This document shows positions 17,775 through 27,276 of a stretch of DNA of 64,000 nucleotides, in pieces; position 1 is the stretch's first letter; the number at the start of each line of letters is the position of its first letter. Below the pieces are notes generated by a model. The model did no database searches and was not told the DNA's origin. It saw nothing but the letters and a program-made list of their open reading frames with translations. The translations under genes and the position numbers were made by a program. Source of the stretch: Curtobacterium oceanosedimentum (GTDB taxonomy: Bacteria > Actinomycetota > Actinomycetes > Actinomycetales > Microbacteriaceae); assembly GCF_020297365.1 (NCBI RefSeq), contig NZ_JAIXIG010000008.1, positions 62,001 to 126,000 of the forward strand, given 5' to 3'.

Positions 17775-19129
17775 GCGTGCGCCCCCGCCCGCAGCGCCGC
17801 GGCGTGCGCCGCGACGGTGTCCGCGTCGACCAACTGGCCGTCGAGGACGGTCGCGTAGCCCTGGTGGAAGGTCGCGACGACCCGGCCGGGCAGGGTCGTG
17901 CCGAGGTACGGCGAGTTCTGCGACTGGCCGGCCAGGTCGGTGACGGCGAACGCCCGGCTGACCGAGGGGTCGTAGAGGGTCACCTCGGCGGGGGCACCCT
18001 CGGCGATGCGCTGACCCTGGCCGGCGACCTGACCGATGCGGGCCGGCGCCTCGGACAGTACGCGGGCGACATCGGCCCAGTCGAGCCGGCCGTCGTCGAC
18101 CACCGCGGCCTGCACGACGCTCAGCGCCGACTCGAGGCCGACCATGCCGTTCGCGGCCGCCGGCCACTCGCAGCACTTCGCCTCGGCCGTGTGCGGCGCG
18201 TGGTCCGTCGCGACGATGTCGATCGTGCCGTCGCCCAGGGCGGCACGGAGCGCCTCGACGTCCTCGCTCGCGCGGAGCGGCGGGTTCACCTTGTACCGGG
18301 CGTCGTACCCGGGGGCGCCGTCGACGCCGGCGATCAGGTCCTCGGTGAGCAGCAGGTGGTGCGGCGTCACCTCGGCCGTCACGTCGATGCCGCGGGACTT
18401 CGCCCAGCGGATCACCTCGACGCTGCCGGCCGTGGAGACGTGGCAGACGTGCAGGCGTGCGCCGACGTGGTCGGCGAGCAGGACGTCGCGGGCGATGATC
18501 GCCTCCTCGGCCACGGCGGGCCAGCCGGCGAGGCCGAGCTCGGACGACAGCCGGCCCTCGTTCATCTGGGCGCCGATCGTCAGCCGGGGTTCCTGCGCGT
18601 GCTGCGCGAGCACCCCGCCGAAGCCCTTGATGTACTCGAGCGCACGGCGCATGAGCAGCGGGTCGGCCACGCACGAGCCGTCGTCCGAGAAGACCCGGAC
18701 CCGCGCGCGGGAGGTCGCCATCGCACCGATCTCGGACAGGTGCGTCCCCTGCAGCCCCTGCGACACGGCACCGATCGGCCGGACCGTGACGTAGCCGGCG
18801 TCGTCGCCGAGCGCCTGGACCTGCTCGACCACCCCGGCGGTGTCGGCGACCGGGCTCGAGTTCGCCATCGCGTTGACGGCGGTGAAGCCGCCGGCGGCCG
18901 CGGCGCGCGAGCCGGTCAGGACGGTCTCGGACTCCTCGTGTCCCGGCTCGCGCAGGTGCGTGTGCAGGTCCACGAGACCAGGCAGGGCGATCAGCCCGTC
19001 GGCGTCCACGGTGGTGGCGCCGGCCGCGTCGAGACCGGACCCGACCGCGGTGATGCGCCCGGCCTCCAGACGGATGTCGGCACGCGAGCCGTCGACCAGC
19101 TGCGCGCCACGGATCAGGTGAGCGGTCAT
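17771..19129 (-). CDS. pyrC: Dihydroorotase (class I)
   Basis: 452 aa. It cyclises carbamoyl aspartate to dihydroorotate. The metal-binding [15 protein letters not shown] (about 55-69) and the distal [11 protein letters not shown] mark a class I zinc dihydroorotase of the amidohydrolase superfamily. The start overlaps the pyrB stop (ATGA) and the stop overlaps the PH-like gene. Expected in the cytoplasm, working between PyrB and dihydroorotate dehydrogenase, which is not in this window. Confidence 0.96.
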   Translation of the reverse strand: MTAHLIRGAQLVDGSRADIRLEAGRITAVGSGLDAAGATTVDADGLIALPGLVDLHTHLREPGHEESETVLTGSRAAAAGGFTAVNAMANSSPVADTAGVVEQVQALGDDAGYVTVRPIGAVSQGLQGTHLSEIGAMATSRARVRVFSDDGSCVADPLLMRRALEYIKGFGGVLAQHAQEPRLTIGAQMNEGRLSSELGLAGWPAVAEEAIIARDVLLADHVGARLHVCHVSTAGSVEVIRWAKSRGIDVTAEVTPHHLLLTEDLIAGVDGAPGYDARYKVNPPLRASEDVEALRAALGDGTIDIVATDHAPHTAEAKCCEWPAAANGMVGLESALSVVQAAVVDDGRLDWADVARVLSEAPARIGQVAGQGQRIAEGAPAEVTLYDPSVSRAFAVTDLAGQSQNSPYLGTTLPGRVVATFHQGYATVLDGQLVDADTVAAHAAALRAGAHA

Positions 19130-20112
19130 GCGGCGGACTCCTTCGGTGCTGCGGCGACCGGCGCGGTCGCTCCGGTGCCGGTCAGGGCGAGGTACAGGAC
19201 GGCCATCCGGACGGAGACGCCGTTCTCGACCTGCTCGACGACCGTCGAGCGGGGGTCGTCGGCGGCGACGCCGGCGATCTCGAGCCCGCGGTTCATCGGA
19301 CCGGGGTGCATGATCAGCGTGCGCTCGGACAGCCGTCCGAACCGAGCGGCGGTCAGGCCCCAGTGCCGCGTGTACTCGCGGGGGTTCGGGAAGAAGGCGT
19401 CGTTCATCCGCTCCTGCTGGATGCGGAGCGTCATCACGACGTCGGGGTCCTCGGCCAGGGCGGCGTCGAGGTCGTGGTGCACCGCGGCGCCGAACGGGTT
19501 GGCGGACACGGGCAGCAGGGTCGGCGGCGCGGCGAACGTCACGCTCGCGCCGAGGGTGCGGAGCAGCCAGGCGTTCGACCGGGCGACGCGGCTGTGCAGC
19601 ACGTCCCCGATGATCAGCACGCGCACGCCGTCCAGGCCCTGACCGCGCGAGCCGGCACCGTGCAGGCGGCGGCGCATCGTGAACGCGTCGAGCAGGGCCT
19701 GCGTCGGGTGCTCGTGGGTGCCGTCACCGGCGTTCACCACGGGGACGTCGATCCAGTCGGCGTCGGCGAGCACGCGGGGTGCGCCGGATGCCCCGTGCCG
19801 CATGACGATCCCGTCGATGCCCATCGCACCGAGCGTCTGCACGGTGTCCTTGAGGGACTCGCCCTTCGAGACGCTCGAGCCCTTCGCGGCGAAGTTCAGG
19901 ACGTCGGCGGACAGGCGCTTCGCGGCGGCCTCGAACGAGATCCGCGTGCGGGTGGAGTCCTCGAAGAACAGGTTCACGACGGTCTTGCCGCGCAGGGCCG
20001 GGAGCTTGCGCACCTCGCGGGTGTTCACCTCGGCCATCTCCTCGGCGACGTCGAGGATGTGCACGGCCTGGTCACGGGACAGGTCGGCGGTGGAGAGCAG
20101 GTGCCGCATCAC
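19126..20112 (-). CDS. pyrB: Aspartate carbamoyltransferase catalytic subunit
   Basis: 328 aa. It joins carbamoyl phosphate and aspartate. The carbamoyl-phosphate-binding loop [13 protein letters not shown] (about 50-62) and [10 protein letters not shown] are diagnostic. No regulatory PyrI is present, as usual for actinobacteria. The start overlaps the pyrR stop (ATGA). A second in-frame ATG immediately follows the first, so the first residue is uncertain by one. Confidence 0.97.
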   Translation of the reverse strand: MMRHLLSTADLSRDQAVHILDVAEEMAEVNTREVRKLPALRGKTVVNLFFEDSTRTRISFEAAAKRLSADVLNFAAKGSSVSKGESLKDTVQTLGAMGIDGIVMRHGASGAPRVLADADWIDVPVVNAGDGTHEHPTQALLDAFTMRRRLHGAGSRGQGLDGVRVLIIGDVLHSRVARSNAWLLRTLGASVTFAAPPTLLPVSANPFGAAVHHDLDAALAEDPDVVMTLRIQQERMNDAFFPNPREYTRHWGLTAARFGRLSERTLIMHPGPMNRGLEIAGVAADDPRSTVVEQVENGVSVRMAVLYLALTGTGATAPVAAAPKESAA

Positions 20113-20675
20113 GCCACCCCCTGCTCGATGAACACGGTGTCGTCGCCGTCGGTCTCCACCAGGTGGAGCGTGACCCGCTCGTCGGACGCGGTCGGCAGGT
20201 TCTTGCCCACGTGGTCCGCGCGGATCGGCAGCTCGCGGTGGCCGCGGTCGACGAGCACGGCGAGCCGGACGGCGCGCGGCCGACCGATCCCCTGCAGGGC
20301 GTCGAGCGCGGCGCGGACGGTGCGGCCGGAGTAGAGGACGTCGTCGACGAGCACGACGACCTTGCCGTCGATGCCCCCGGCGGGGATGACCGTGCGGTGC
20401 GGCGCGCGACCGATGCCGTGGCCCAGGTCGTCCCGGTGCATGGTGACGTCGAGCGTGCCGACACGCTCGCTGCCGATGCCGTCGACCGCCGACGCCCAGT
20501 CGGGCTCGATGCCCGCCAGGATCCGGCCGAGCCGTTCGGCCAGGACGGCCCCACGGGTCGGGATGCCGAGGAGCACGAGGTCCGAGCCACCGTGGTTGGC
20601 CTCGAGGAGCTCGTGCGCGATGCGTGTCAGGGCACGCGTGATGTCGGGCTGGTGCAGGACCGTTCTGGTTCCCAC
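20109..20675 (-). CDS. pyrR: Bifunctional pyr operon regulator / uracil phosphoribosyltransferase
   Basis: 188 aa. PyrR binds UMP or UTP and then a hairpin in pyr mRNA, lowering expression; it also has UPRTase activity. The PRPP-binding motif [20 protein letters not shown] is clear. GTG 20675 is preferred over ATG 20708 because a strong purine-rich Shine-Dalgarno (GGGGAAGGGGG) lies just upstream and the length then fits the family. A PyrR-target motif directly precedes that ribosome-binding site, implying autoregulation of the operon by translation. Confidence 0.95.
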   Translation of the reverse strand: MGTRTVLHQPDITRALTRIAHELLEANHGGSDLVLLGIPTRGAVLAERLGRILAGIEPDWASAVDGIGSERVGTLDVTMHRDDLGHGIGRAPHRTVIPAGGIDGKVVVLVDDVLYSGRTVRAALDALQGIGRPRAVRLAVLVDRGHRELPIRADHVGKNLPTASDERVTLHLVETDGDDTVFIEQGVA

Positions 20676-20680
20676 GTCGA

Positions 20681-20708
20681 CCCCCTTCCCCGCCTCACTG
20701 GACGGCAT
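20681..20708 (-). promoter_or_regulatory. PyrR RNA-binding hairpin abutting the pyrR ribosome-binding site
   Basis: On the transcript, UCCAGUGAGGC (20692-20702) matches the known PyrR-binding loop consensus (UCCAGNGAGGYU). It is flanked by CCG and CGG, which can close a stem. The Shine-Dalgarno GGGGAAGGGGG (20681-20691) starts immediately after. There is no room for a transcription attenuator, so UMP-PyrR binding most likely blocks ribosome access to the whole coupled operon. The motif is seen; the mechanism is inferred. Confidence 0.75.
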
Positions 20709-20732
20709 TAAAGGATGCTGACGTGGTCAACC

Positions 20733-21185
20733 CTACCGGGACTCCTGGTCCCCTGCGACCGTCCGACCGGACGGTGCACGACCGCCCGAGACGGCTCCGA
20801 GCACACCGTTGACGAACCCGGCGGAGTCGTCGGTGGACAGCGACTGCGCGAGCTCGACCGCCTCGGCGATCGCGACGGCGTCGGGCACCTCCGGGTTGAA
20901 CCGGAGCTCCCACACGCCCATGCGCAGGATGCAGCGGTCGAGCACGGGCATGCGGGCGATCGACCAGCCCTGCGCGTGGTCGACGATGACGGCGTCGATC
21001 TCGTGGCGGGCTTCGTCGACCCCGGTGACGATCTGCCGCGCGTAGTCCCAGCTGGACGCACGCTCGGGCTGGTCGAGGTGTCGGACGGTCTCGGTGGCCA
21101 GGACGTCCGCGATCGGCAGTTCGCGAACCTCGGCCACGTACAGCATGTCGAGGGCGCGCTTGCGGGCCTTCGAACGAGCACTCAT
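20733..21185 (-). CDS. nusB: Transcription antitermination factor NusB
   Basis: 150 aa all-helical protein that with NusE (S10) binds boxA RNA during rRNA transcription. The basic N-terminus ARSKARKRALDMLYVAE and the C-terminal VPDAVAIAEAVELAQSLSTDDSAGFVNGVL are the two conserved NusB blocks. It lies 11 nt downstream of efp and upstream of pyrR, a common actinobacterial order. A polar tail (SGGRAPSGRTVAGDQESR) ends the protein. Confidence 0.96.
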   Translation of the reverse strand: MSARSKARKRALDMLYVAEVRELPIADVLATETVRHLDQPERASSWDYARQIVTGVDEARHEIDAVIVDHAQGWSIARMPVLDRCILRMGVWELRFNPEVPDAVAIAEAVELAQSLSTDDSAGFVNGVLGAVSGGRAPSGRTVAGDQESR

Positions 21186-21196
21186 ACGGTCAGCGC

Positions 21197-21760
21197 CTAG
21201 GAGTTGACGCGACCGAGGAAGCTGCCGTCACGCGTGTCGATCTTCACGGTGGTGCCGCTCTCCAGGTACAGCGGGACCTGGATGCGGTGGCCGGTCGCGA
21301 TGATGGTCGCGTCCTTGGTGCCGCCGGACGACCGGTCGCCCTGCAGGCCCGGCTCGGTCTCGACCTCGGTGGTGATCGACGTCGGGAGCTCGACGTACAG
21401 CGGGTTGCCCTCGTTCATCGCGATGGTGACCATCGCCGACTCGAGCAGGTAGTTCTTGGCGTCGCCGACCACGGTCGCCGAGACCGGGATCTGGTCGTAC
21501 GTGTCGGTGTCCATGAACACGTAGGAGTCGCCGTCCTCGTAGAGGAACTGGTAGTCACGACGGTCGACGGTCGCGGTGTCGATCTTCGCGCCGGCGTTGA
21601 ACGTGCGGTCGACGACCTTGCCGGAGACGACGTTCTTGAGCTTCGTGCGGACGAACGCGCCGCCCTTGCCCGGCTTGACGTGCTGGAACTCGACGACCGA
21701 CCACAGCTGGCCGTCGATGATGAGAACGGCGCCGTTCTTGATGTCTGTGGTACTGGCCAT
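21197..21760 (-). CDS. efp: Translation elongation factor P
   Basis: 187 aa. EF-P relieves ribosome stalling at polyproline. The KOW-like N-terminal domain contains the functional loop [17 protein letters not shown] with Lys at the tip, then two OB folds ending ETGTTVKI-type (here [19 protein letters not shown]). ATG 21760 begins [13 protein letters not shown], as in relatives. An upstream open extension is not supported. A -10-like TACACT lies about 64 nt upstream. Confidence 0.97.
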   Translation of the reverse strand: MASTTDIKNGAVLIIDGQLWSVVEFQHVKPGKGGAFVRTKLKNVVSGKVVDRTFNAGAKIDTATVDRRDYQFLYEDGDSYVFMDTDTYDQIPVSATVVGDAKNYLLESAMVTIAMNEGNPLYVELPTSITTEVETEPGLQGDRSSGGTKDATIIATGHRIQVPLYLESGTTVKIDTRDGSFLGRVNS

Positions 21761-21823
21761 GAGTCGTCGGTGTCCCGTTCGGTCGTGTTGTGGGGTGTCC
21801 TGGGCCGCGGACGGCCCCGGACG

Positions 21824-21829
21824 AGTGTA
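21824..21829 (-). promoter_or_regulatory. Probable -10 element for efp-nusB
   Basis: TACACT on the minus strand within the 124-bp gap upstream of efp, a close match to the actinobacterial -10. No clear -35 was found. It implies a leader of nearly 60 nt. Confidence 0.4.
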
Positions 21830-21884
21830 GCGGACGCCCGCCCGCCGACCGCAGTGGTCCGGGTCGTGCGCGCCGGATGCGCGC

Positions 21885-23576
21885 TCAGCGTCGCCGTCGC
21901 GCGCGCCACGCGTCGATCGCCGCCCAGGCGAGCAGCACCACGGCCGTCCCGCCGAGCAGCGCACCGGCCGCGCCGGTCGACAGCGCCGCGGTCGGCCGCG
22001 CGGGCATCGCCAGGTAGACGATCGACAGGACCCCGGCACCGGCGCCGAGCAGCACGAGCAGGATCCGTCGGATCGTGCCGGACACGAGTTCACGGTCGCG
22101 CCGGTCCGCGAAGAGCCGGATGTTGACGGTGAACTTCCCGGTCTCGATCGCCTCGCCGATCCGGTCGACCCGGCGCGGCAACCGGCGCGCGGCGGACACC
22201 ACACCGACCAGTTCCTTGACCGCGAGGTCGCGCAGCTTGCCGGGACGCAGCTGGTCGGTGATCTGCTGTCGTGCCAGCCCCCGGGACTCCTCCAGCAGGT
22301 CGAACGACGGGGCGAGCGTGCGGAGGGTCCCCTCGAAGATCGCCAGTGCGCGGGCAGCCGCGACGAAGTCCGGCGGCGGCTTCAGCCGGTACCGGCCGAA
22401 CACCTCGACGGCGTCGTCCACGGTCTCGACGCCGATGCGTGCGCCGGGGCCGAGCTCGTCCGCGACGAAGCGCGCGATGTCCCGACGGAAGTCGGGCTCG
22501 TCGTGCGCGTCGCGCACGGGTGCCATCCGCAGGACCGCATCGGCGATCCGCGAGGTGTCGTCCTGCAGGTAGGCGGCCAGCAGGTCCTGGACCGTGTCCC
22601 GGAGACCCGGGTCGAGCCTCCCGACCGACCCGAAGTCGATCAACGCGGGCCGACCGTCGGGCAGCAGCAGCACGTTCCCCGGGTGCAGGTCCGCGTGGTA
22701 CAGGCCGTCGAAGACGACCTGGCGCAGGAAGGCGCGGAGGATCGCGCGCATCGGCGCGTCCAGGTCGCGCTCGGAGCGCTCGGCGCGGATCGCGCTGAGC
22801 GTGTCGCCCTCCAGGAACTCCATGACGAGCACCCGGCGGCCCGACAGCTCCGGGTACGGGTCCGGGAACCGCACCTCGTCGGCACGGGCGCTGCGGGCCT
22901 GGGCCGCCCGCAGCGCGGTCAGGTTCCGCAGCTCGGAACCGAAGTCGACCTGGCGCACCAGGTCGTCGGCGTACTGCGCGGCGATGTCCTGGACCCCGAC
23001 CTGCCGGGCCTCGGTCGACCACCGCGCCAGGAACCGGACGACCCGGAGGGCGATGTCGACGTCGCGGCGCACGGCGGCGTCGATCCCCGGCCGCTGCACC
23101 TTCACGGCCACCGCGGTGCCGTCCGGCAGCCGCGCCCGGTGCACCTGCGCGATCGACGCCGCGGCGACGGGCACCGGGTCGAAGGTCGCGAAGACCTGCT
23201 CGACCGGGGCGCCGAGCTCCTGTTCGAGCAGCGCGAGCACCTCGTCGGCCGGGGCCGCGGTGACGTCGCGCTGCAGGTGTGCGAGGCCCTCGGTCCACTC
23301 CTCGGGCAGCAGGTCGTCGCGCGTCGAGAGCAGCTGGCCCATCTTGACGAAGCCGCCACCGGCCTCCTCGAGGGCCCGGCGCAGGTGCTCCGCCTGGTCG
23401 CGGCGCAGGTCGGACGAGGCCGGGTCGTGCGAGAAGTCCAGGCGTCGGAAGGGCAACAGGTGGTGCCGGCGGGCGATCGACAGGACTTCGGTGAAGCGAC
23501 GGCTCCGGGAACGCAGCGAGCCGACGTCGGCGTCGCGGGGGCCGGAGAGGTCGCTCAGGCGGGGCGGGGTGGGCAC
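21885..23576 (-). CDS. ABC1/UbiB-family atypical protein kinase
   Basis: 563 aa from GTG 23576. UbiB motifs are present: KxGQ in [19 protein letters not shown] (about 73-91), the Ala-rich nucleotide loop [10 protein letters not shown] (about 137-146), invariant Lys in [10 protein letters not shown] (about 159), catalytic [16 protein letters not shown] (about 295) and LIDFGSVG (about 315). Two hydrophobic segments at the C-terminus ([20 protein letters not shown] and [19 protein letters not shown]) suggest membrane anchoring. UbiB proteins support quinone or isoprenoid-lipid metabolism through ATPase activity. An upstream ATG would overlap the divergent small gene, so the GTG is preferred, with moderate certainty. 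Confidence 0.88.
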   Translation of the reverse strand: MPTPPRLSDLSGPRDADVGSLRSRSRRFTEVLSIARRHHLLPFRRLDFSHDPASSDLRRDQAEHLRRALEEAGGGFVKMGQLLSTRDDLLPEEWTEGLAHLQRDVTAAPADEVLALLEQELGAPVEQVFATFDPVPVAAASIAQVHRARLPDGTAVAVKVQRPGIDAAVRRDVDIALRVVRFLARWSTEARQVGVQDIAAQYADDLVRQVDFGSELRNLTALRAAQARSARADEVRFPDPYPELSGRRVLVMEFLEGDTLSAIRAERSERDLDAPMRAILRAFLRQVVFDGLYHADLHPGNVLLLPDGRPALIDFGSVGRLDPGLRDTVQDLLAAYLQDDTSRIADAVLRMAPVRDAHDEPDFRRDIARFVADELGPGARIGVETVDDAVEVFGRYRLKPPPDFVAAARALAIFEGTLRTLAPSFDLLEESRGLARQQITDQLRPGKLRDLAVKELVGVVSAARRLPRRVDRIGEAIETGKFTVNIRLFADRRDRELVSGTIRRILLVLLGAGAGVLSIVYLAMPARPTAALSTGAAGALLGGTAVVLLAWAAIDAWRARRRR

Positions 23577-23730
23577 GCCCGCCAGTCTGCTCTCCGGTGC
23601 TGTGGCCCTGCTCCCCGCAGGCTGCGTCGCGTCGTCCTCCTGTTCCTCCACAGACGGGAGGCGCGGCGCGGCCTCCACAGGTCGGCCGACGCCCGGCCAC
23701 CGGGCGCGTTCCGTGCGCCACGCTGCCGGC

Positions 23731-24021
23731 ATGGAGACAGCACTGGTCGCGGCGTGCATCGCCGCAGGGGCGGCGATCGTGGCGGCCGTGGTGAGCTGGT
23801 TCGGGGCGTTCCAGAACCGGCGCGCCGCGGACCGCGATCAGGCGTGGAGGCGACTCACCTGGGCGCTGCGGGCCGATCGCTCCCAGGCGGAACACGACAT
23901 TTCGAGAGCTGTCCTCGAACGGCTCATGACCGTACGGTGGGCCTCGAAGTCCGACCAGGACCTCGCACGTCGCGCCCTGCGTCGACACGTCCGCCCCGAC
24001 CCCGAGATGGAGGATCCCTGA
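23731..24021 (+). CDS. Small membrane-anchored protein, first of a two-gene pair
   Basis: 96 aa, not recognised. An N-terminal hydrophobic helix (ALVAACIAAGAAIVAAVVSW, about 4-23) is followed by a charged, helical, coiled-coil-like region rich in Arg, Asp and Gln (QNRRAADRDQAWRRL), ending PDPEMEDP. The ATG is preceded by CACGCT at a 6-nt distance, one mismatch from the leaderless promoter pattern seen elsewhere here. Its stop shares a base with the next start (TGATG). It diverges from the UbiB gene and lies convergent to aroB, so the pair is an island on the opposite strand. Confidence 0.7.
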   Translation: METALVAACIAAGAAIVAAVVSWFGAFQNRRAADRDQAWRRLTWALRADRSQAEHDISRAVLERLMTVRWASKSDQDLARRALRRHVRPDPEMEDP

Positions 24022-24215
24022 TGCACCTGTTCGCACCGCTGCCGGACCGGCCGGCCTTCAAGATCGACGGCACGCCCGAGGACGACGCCGCAGTCGACGC
24101 GTGGTCTGAGGGCGCCACGGTCGACGAGTGGCTCGAGTCTGAACGGACGGGCGTCGTCACCCTGTCGATGCGCGTGAAGTGGTGGTGGCGCCGGACCAGA
24201 CGGGTCCTGCGCTGA
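24021..24215 (+). CDS. Small hypothetical protein, second of the pair
   Basis: 64 aa, not recognised. An acidic middle (GTPEDDAAVDAWSEGATVDE) is followed by a basic tryptophan-rich end (RVKWWWRRTRRVLR). The ATG overlaps the previous stop by one base and GGAGG lies 7 nt upstream, which strongly supports translation. Its stop is 10 nt from the aroB stop on the other strand. The size and coupling resemble toxin-antitoxin pairs, but no family motif supports that, so the function is left open. Confidence 0.68.
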   Translation: MHLFAPLPDRPAFKIDGTPEDDAAVDAWSEGATVDEWLESERTGVVTLSMRVKWWWRRTRRVLR

Positions 24216-24224
24216 CCGGTCGGG

Positions 24225-25322
24225 CTAGACGCCGACCTCCTGGTAGGCGGTGAACAGCAGGTGGTCCTCCGGGCCCTCGAGCACGACGGGCTTGCCGACG
24301 CCGTCCAGGATGATGAACCGGAGCATGCCGGCCCGGGCCTTCTTGTCGCGGCGCATCGTGGCGAGCAGGCCCTGCCACCGGCCGACGCCGTACGAGGTCG
24401 GCAGGTCCAGCGAGTCGAGGATCGCCCGGTGCCGGTCCACCGTCGCGTCGTCCAGGTGCCCGGTCAGGCGCGCGAGCTCGGCCGCGAACACCATGCCGAC
24501 CGACACCGCGGCGCCGTGCCGCCACTGGTAGCGCTCGGCGTGCTCGATGGCGTGGCCGAGGGTGTGCCCGTAGTTCAAGATCTCGCGGCGGCCCTGCTCC
24601 GTGAAGTCGTCCGACACGACCTCGGCCTTCAGCGCGATGGCCAGCTCGACGACACGGCGGAACTCCGGCGTGGTCGGGTCGGTCACGCGGTCGACGCCGG
24701 CCTCGATGATGTCCAGGATCTCCGGCACGGCGATGAACCCGGCCTTCACGATCTCCGCGAAGCCGGTCAGGATCTCGTTGCGCGGCAGGGTGCGTGCGAG
24801 CTCGAGGTCCACGACGACCGCTCGGGGCGCGGAGAAGACGCCGACCAGGTTCTTGCCCTCGTTCGTGTTGATGCCCGTCTTCCCGCCGACGCTGGCGTCG
24901 ACCATGCCGAGCACGCTCGTCGGCACGGCCACGTAGGGCACACCGCGCAGCCACGTGGCGGCGACGAAGCCGGCCAGGTCGGTGGCCGCGCCGCCCCCGA
25001 GCCCGATCACCGCGTCGGTGCGGGTGAAGTCGGCCTGGCCCATGATCTGCCAGCAGAAGGCCGCCACCTCGACGCGCTTGGCACCCTCGGCGTCGGGCAC
25101 CTCGGCGATGAGGGCCTCGAGGCCCGCGTCGACCAGCAGGGCGCGGAGGTCGTTCGCGCGCGCACCGAGCGTCGGGGCGTGCACGATGAGGACCTTCGCG
25201 ACGCGCGGGCCGAGGATCGCAGGCAGTGCGCCCAGCAGATCGGTGCCGACGGCCACGGTGTAGCCGTCGTCGCCGCCGACGCGGATCTCGGTGGTCCCGG
25301 CGGGCAGGGTCGGCTCGGTCAC
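24225..25322 (-). CDS. aroB: 3-dehydroquinate synthase
   Basis: 365 aa. Second shikimate-pathway step, DAHP to 3-dehydroquinate, NAD- and metal-dependent. Conserved blocks are VIGLGGGAATDLAGFVAATW, KTGINTNEGKNLVGVF, FAEIVKAGFI and the metal-binding NYGHTLGHAIEH. GTG 25322 overlaps the aroK stop (GTGA), so AroB synthesis is coupled to reading through the repetitive end of aroK. Cytoplasmic. Confidence 0.97.
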   Translation of the reverse strand: MTEPTLPAGTTEIRVGGDDGYTVAVGTDLLGALPAILGPRVAKVLIVHAPTLGARANDLRALLVDAGLEALIAEVPDAEGAKRVEVAAFCWQIMGQADFTRTDAVIGLGGGAATDLAGFVAATWLRGVPYVAVPTSVLGMVDASVGGKTGINTNEGKNLVGVFSAPRAVVVDLELARTLPRNEILTGFAEIVKAGFIAVPEILDIIEAGVDRVTDPTTPEFRRVVELAIALKAEVVSDDFTEQGRREILNYGHTLGHAIEHAERYQWRHGAAVSVGMVFAAELARLTGHLDDATVDRHRAILDSLDLPTSYGVGRWQGLLATMRRDKKARAGMLRFIILDGVGKPVVLEGPEDHLLFTAYQEVGV

Positions 25323-26017
25323 GGTGCTCCCTCGGTGCTGCTGTCGGTGCTGTCGGTGCTGGCGCTGCTGGCGCTGGTGCTGCTGGTGCTGGTGGTGCTG
25401 CTGGTGGCGCTGGTGGCGCTGCTGCTGGTGCTGGTCGTGCTGCTGCTGGCGTCGTCGTCGTGCAGCCACGCCACGACCTCCTCGACGACGTGGGACATCG
25501 GCCGCCGGGACGTGTCGACCACGACGTGCGCGAGTTCTTCGTAGGTGGCGGCCCGCTCGTCCGTGATCGCCCTCCACGCGTCGATCCCGCCGTTCGCCAG
25601 CAGGGGCCGGTCGGATCCGGCGATGCGCTGGGCGACGGCCTCGGCCGACACGGTCAGCAGGACGACGCGGACCCCGGCCAGCGCGCGACGGGTGTCCGGG
25701 TGCGTCACGGCTCCCCCGCCGACGGCGATGACGCCGCCGGTGGTCAGCGCGGCGCGGACCGCGTCGGCCTCGAGCGCCCGGAACGCGGGCTCGCCGCGCT
25801 CCGCGAAGATCCCCGGGATCGGCCCGTGTGCACGCACGATCGCCCGGTCGGTGTCGGTGAACGGCACGCCGAGCGCCTTGGCCACCCGCTTGCCGACGCT
25901 CGACTTGCCGGCACCCATGGGTCCGATGACGACGACGGGCGCGACGGCAGGGCCGGCGGGTCCGCCGGGTCCGGCGGCTGGTCGCCCCGAGCCCGCCGCC
26001 CCCGTGTCGTCGCTCAC
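25319..26017 (-). CDS. aroK: Shikimate kinase with Ser/Thr-rich repetitive C-terminal tail
   Basis: 232 aa. Phosphorylates shikimate with ATP. Walker A is [20 protein letters not shown] (about 31-50), then FTDTDRAI (shikimate-binding Asp), VIAVGGGAV, and the lid with DRPLLANGG. The catalytic core ends near residue 190. The last 42 residues (about 191-232) are low complexity, 32 of them Ser or Thr, which typical enzymes of about 170-180 aa lack. A Gly/Pro/Ala leader of about 27 residues precedes the core. GTG 26017 overlaps the aroC stop, and its stop overlaps aroB. Confidence 0.93.
   Translation of the reverse strand: MSDDTGAAGSGRPAAGPGGPAGPAVAPVVVIGPMGAGKSSVGKRVAKALGVPFTDTDRAIVRAHGPIPGIFAERGEPAFRALEADAVRAALTTGGVIAVGGGAVTHPDTRRALAGVRVVLLTVSAEAVAQRIAGSDRPLLANGGIDAWRAITDERAATYEELAHVVVDTSRRPMSHVVEEVVAWLHDDDASSSTTSTSSSATSATSSTTSTSSTSASSASTDSTDSSTEGAP
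25322..25447. repeat. Degenerate trinucleotide repeat in the 3' end of aroK
   Basis: Plus-strand sequence is an imperfect run of GCT, GGT and GGC triplets (for example GGTGCTGCTGGTGCTGG), encoding the Ser/Thr/Ala tail on the minus strand as AGC, ACC and GCC codons. The periodicity makes slippage likely, with gains or losses in multiples of three preserving the frame. Confidence 0.85.
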
Positions 26018-27234
26018 TGGTCGGCGGACGACGCAGCCGGGTCCGTCCGACGCGTCCGGAGGGTCTCCGGGATCGCCGCGAGGTACGCGTCCAGGTTGCG
26101 CTTCGTCTCCACGACGTTGTCGCCGCCGAACTTCTCGAGCACCGCGTCGGCGAGCACCAGGGCCACCATCGCCTCGGCGACCACACCGGCGGCGGGCACG
26201 GCGCACACGTCGGAGCGCTGGTGATGGGCCGAGGCGTCCTCGCCGGAGACGACGTCCACGGTGTGCAGCGCGTGCGGCACGGTCGCGATCGGCTTCATGC
26301 CGGCGCGGACGCGCAGCACGGTGCCGGTGGACATGCCGCCCTCGGTGCCGCCGGCCCGGTCGCTCGTGCGGTAGATCTCGCCGTCCTCGCGGTACAGCTC
26401 GTCGTGCGCAGCGGAGCCGCGGCGGCCGGCGGTCGCGAAGCCGTCACCGACCTCGACGCCCTTGATGGCCTGGATGCCCATGATCGCCGCCGCCAGGCGT
26501 GCGTCGAGCCGACGGTCCCAGTGCACGTGCGAGCCGAGACCCGGCGGGACGCCGTAGAACAGCACCTCGACGACGCCGCCGAGCGTGTCACCGTCCTTCT
26601 TCGCGGCCTCGACCTCGGTGACCATGCGCGCCGACGTCTCCGCGTCGAAGCAGCGCAGCTGGTCCTCGTCGAGGCGGTCCACGTCGTCGGGCAGCGGGAG
26701 CTCGGTGCCGTCCGGCACCCGGACCGTGCCGACCTGCAGCGTGTGCGCGACCGAGCGGATGCCGAGCTCGGCGAGGAACGACTTGGCGACGGCGCCGAGG
26801 GCGACGCGCGCCGCGGTCTCCCGGGCGCTGGCGCGCTCGAGGATCGGCCGGGCCTCGTCGAACCCGTACTTCTGCATGCCGACCAGGTCGGCGTGACCGG
26901 GCCGCGGACGTGTCAGGGGCGCGGAACGCCCGCGGGACATCTCGGTGGACTCCACCGGCTCGGGGCTCATGACCTCGACCCACTTCGGCCACTCGGTGTT
27001 GCCGATGCGGATCGCGATCGGGCTGCCGAGCGACCGGCCGTGCCGGACACCGCCGGACACGTGCAGTTCGTCCTGCTCGAACTTCATGCGCGACCCCCGG
27101 CCGTAGCCGAGCTTGCGGCGCGCGAGATCGGCGCGGATGGACTCGAACGACACCGGGACACCCGCGGGCAGGCCCTCGAGCATGGCGATCAGTTCGGGTC
27201 CGTGGGACTCACCAGCAGTCAACCAACGAAGCAT
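26014..27234 (-). CDS. aroC: Chorismate synthase
   Basis: 406 aa. Converts EPSP to chorismate with reduced FMN. The N-terminus [20 protein letters not shown], then [20 protein letters not shown] and [18 protein letters not shown], are the chorismate synthase signatures. GGGAGG precedes the ATG. It heads the overlapping aroC-aroK-aroB cluster, 42 nt downstream of mltG. Confidence 0.97.
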   Translation of the reverse strand: MLRWLTAGESHGPELIAMLEGLPAGVPVSFESIRADLARRKLGYGRGSRMKFEQDELHVSGGVRHGRSLGSPIAIRIGNTEWPKWVEVMSPEPVESTEMSRGRSAPLTRPRPGHADLVGMQKYGFDEARPILERASARETAARVALGAVAKSFLAELGIRSVAHTLQVGTVRVPDGTELPLPDDVDRLDEDQLRCFDAETSARMVTEVEAAKKDGDTLGGVVEVLFYGVPPGLGSHVHWDRRLDARLAAAIMGIQAIKGVEVGDGFATAGRRGSAAHDELYREDGEIYRTSDRAGGTEGGMSTGTVLRVRAGMKPIATVPHALHTVDVVSGEDASAHHQRSDVCAVPAAGVVAEAMVALVLADAVLEKFGGDNVVETKRNLDAYLAAIPETLRTRRTDPAASSADQ

Positions 27235-27276
27235 GCGGCAATCCTCCCACAGCGTCCGTGCGTGCGACGTCCTCGG

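Noticed and set aside
20703..20727. Possible promoter TTGACC ... TTTAAT upstream of pyrR
   Set aside because: The spacer is only 12 nt, too short for a normal promoter. The AT-rich hexamer is notable, but no consistent -35 was found.
24021..24215. Toxin-antitoxin assignment for the small plus-strand pair
   Set aside because: Only size and overlap support it; no toxin or antitoxin fold or operator was recognised.
25325..25450. The trinucleotide run in aroK as a CRISPR or satellite array
   Set aside because: There are no unique spacers, and the run lies in frame within a coding sequence.
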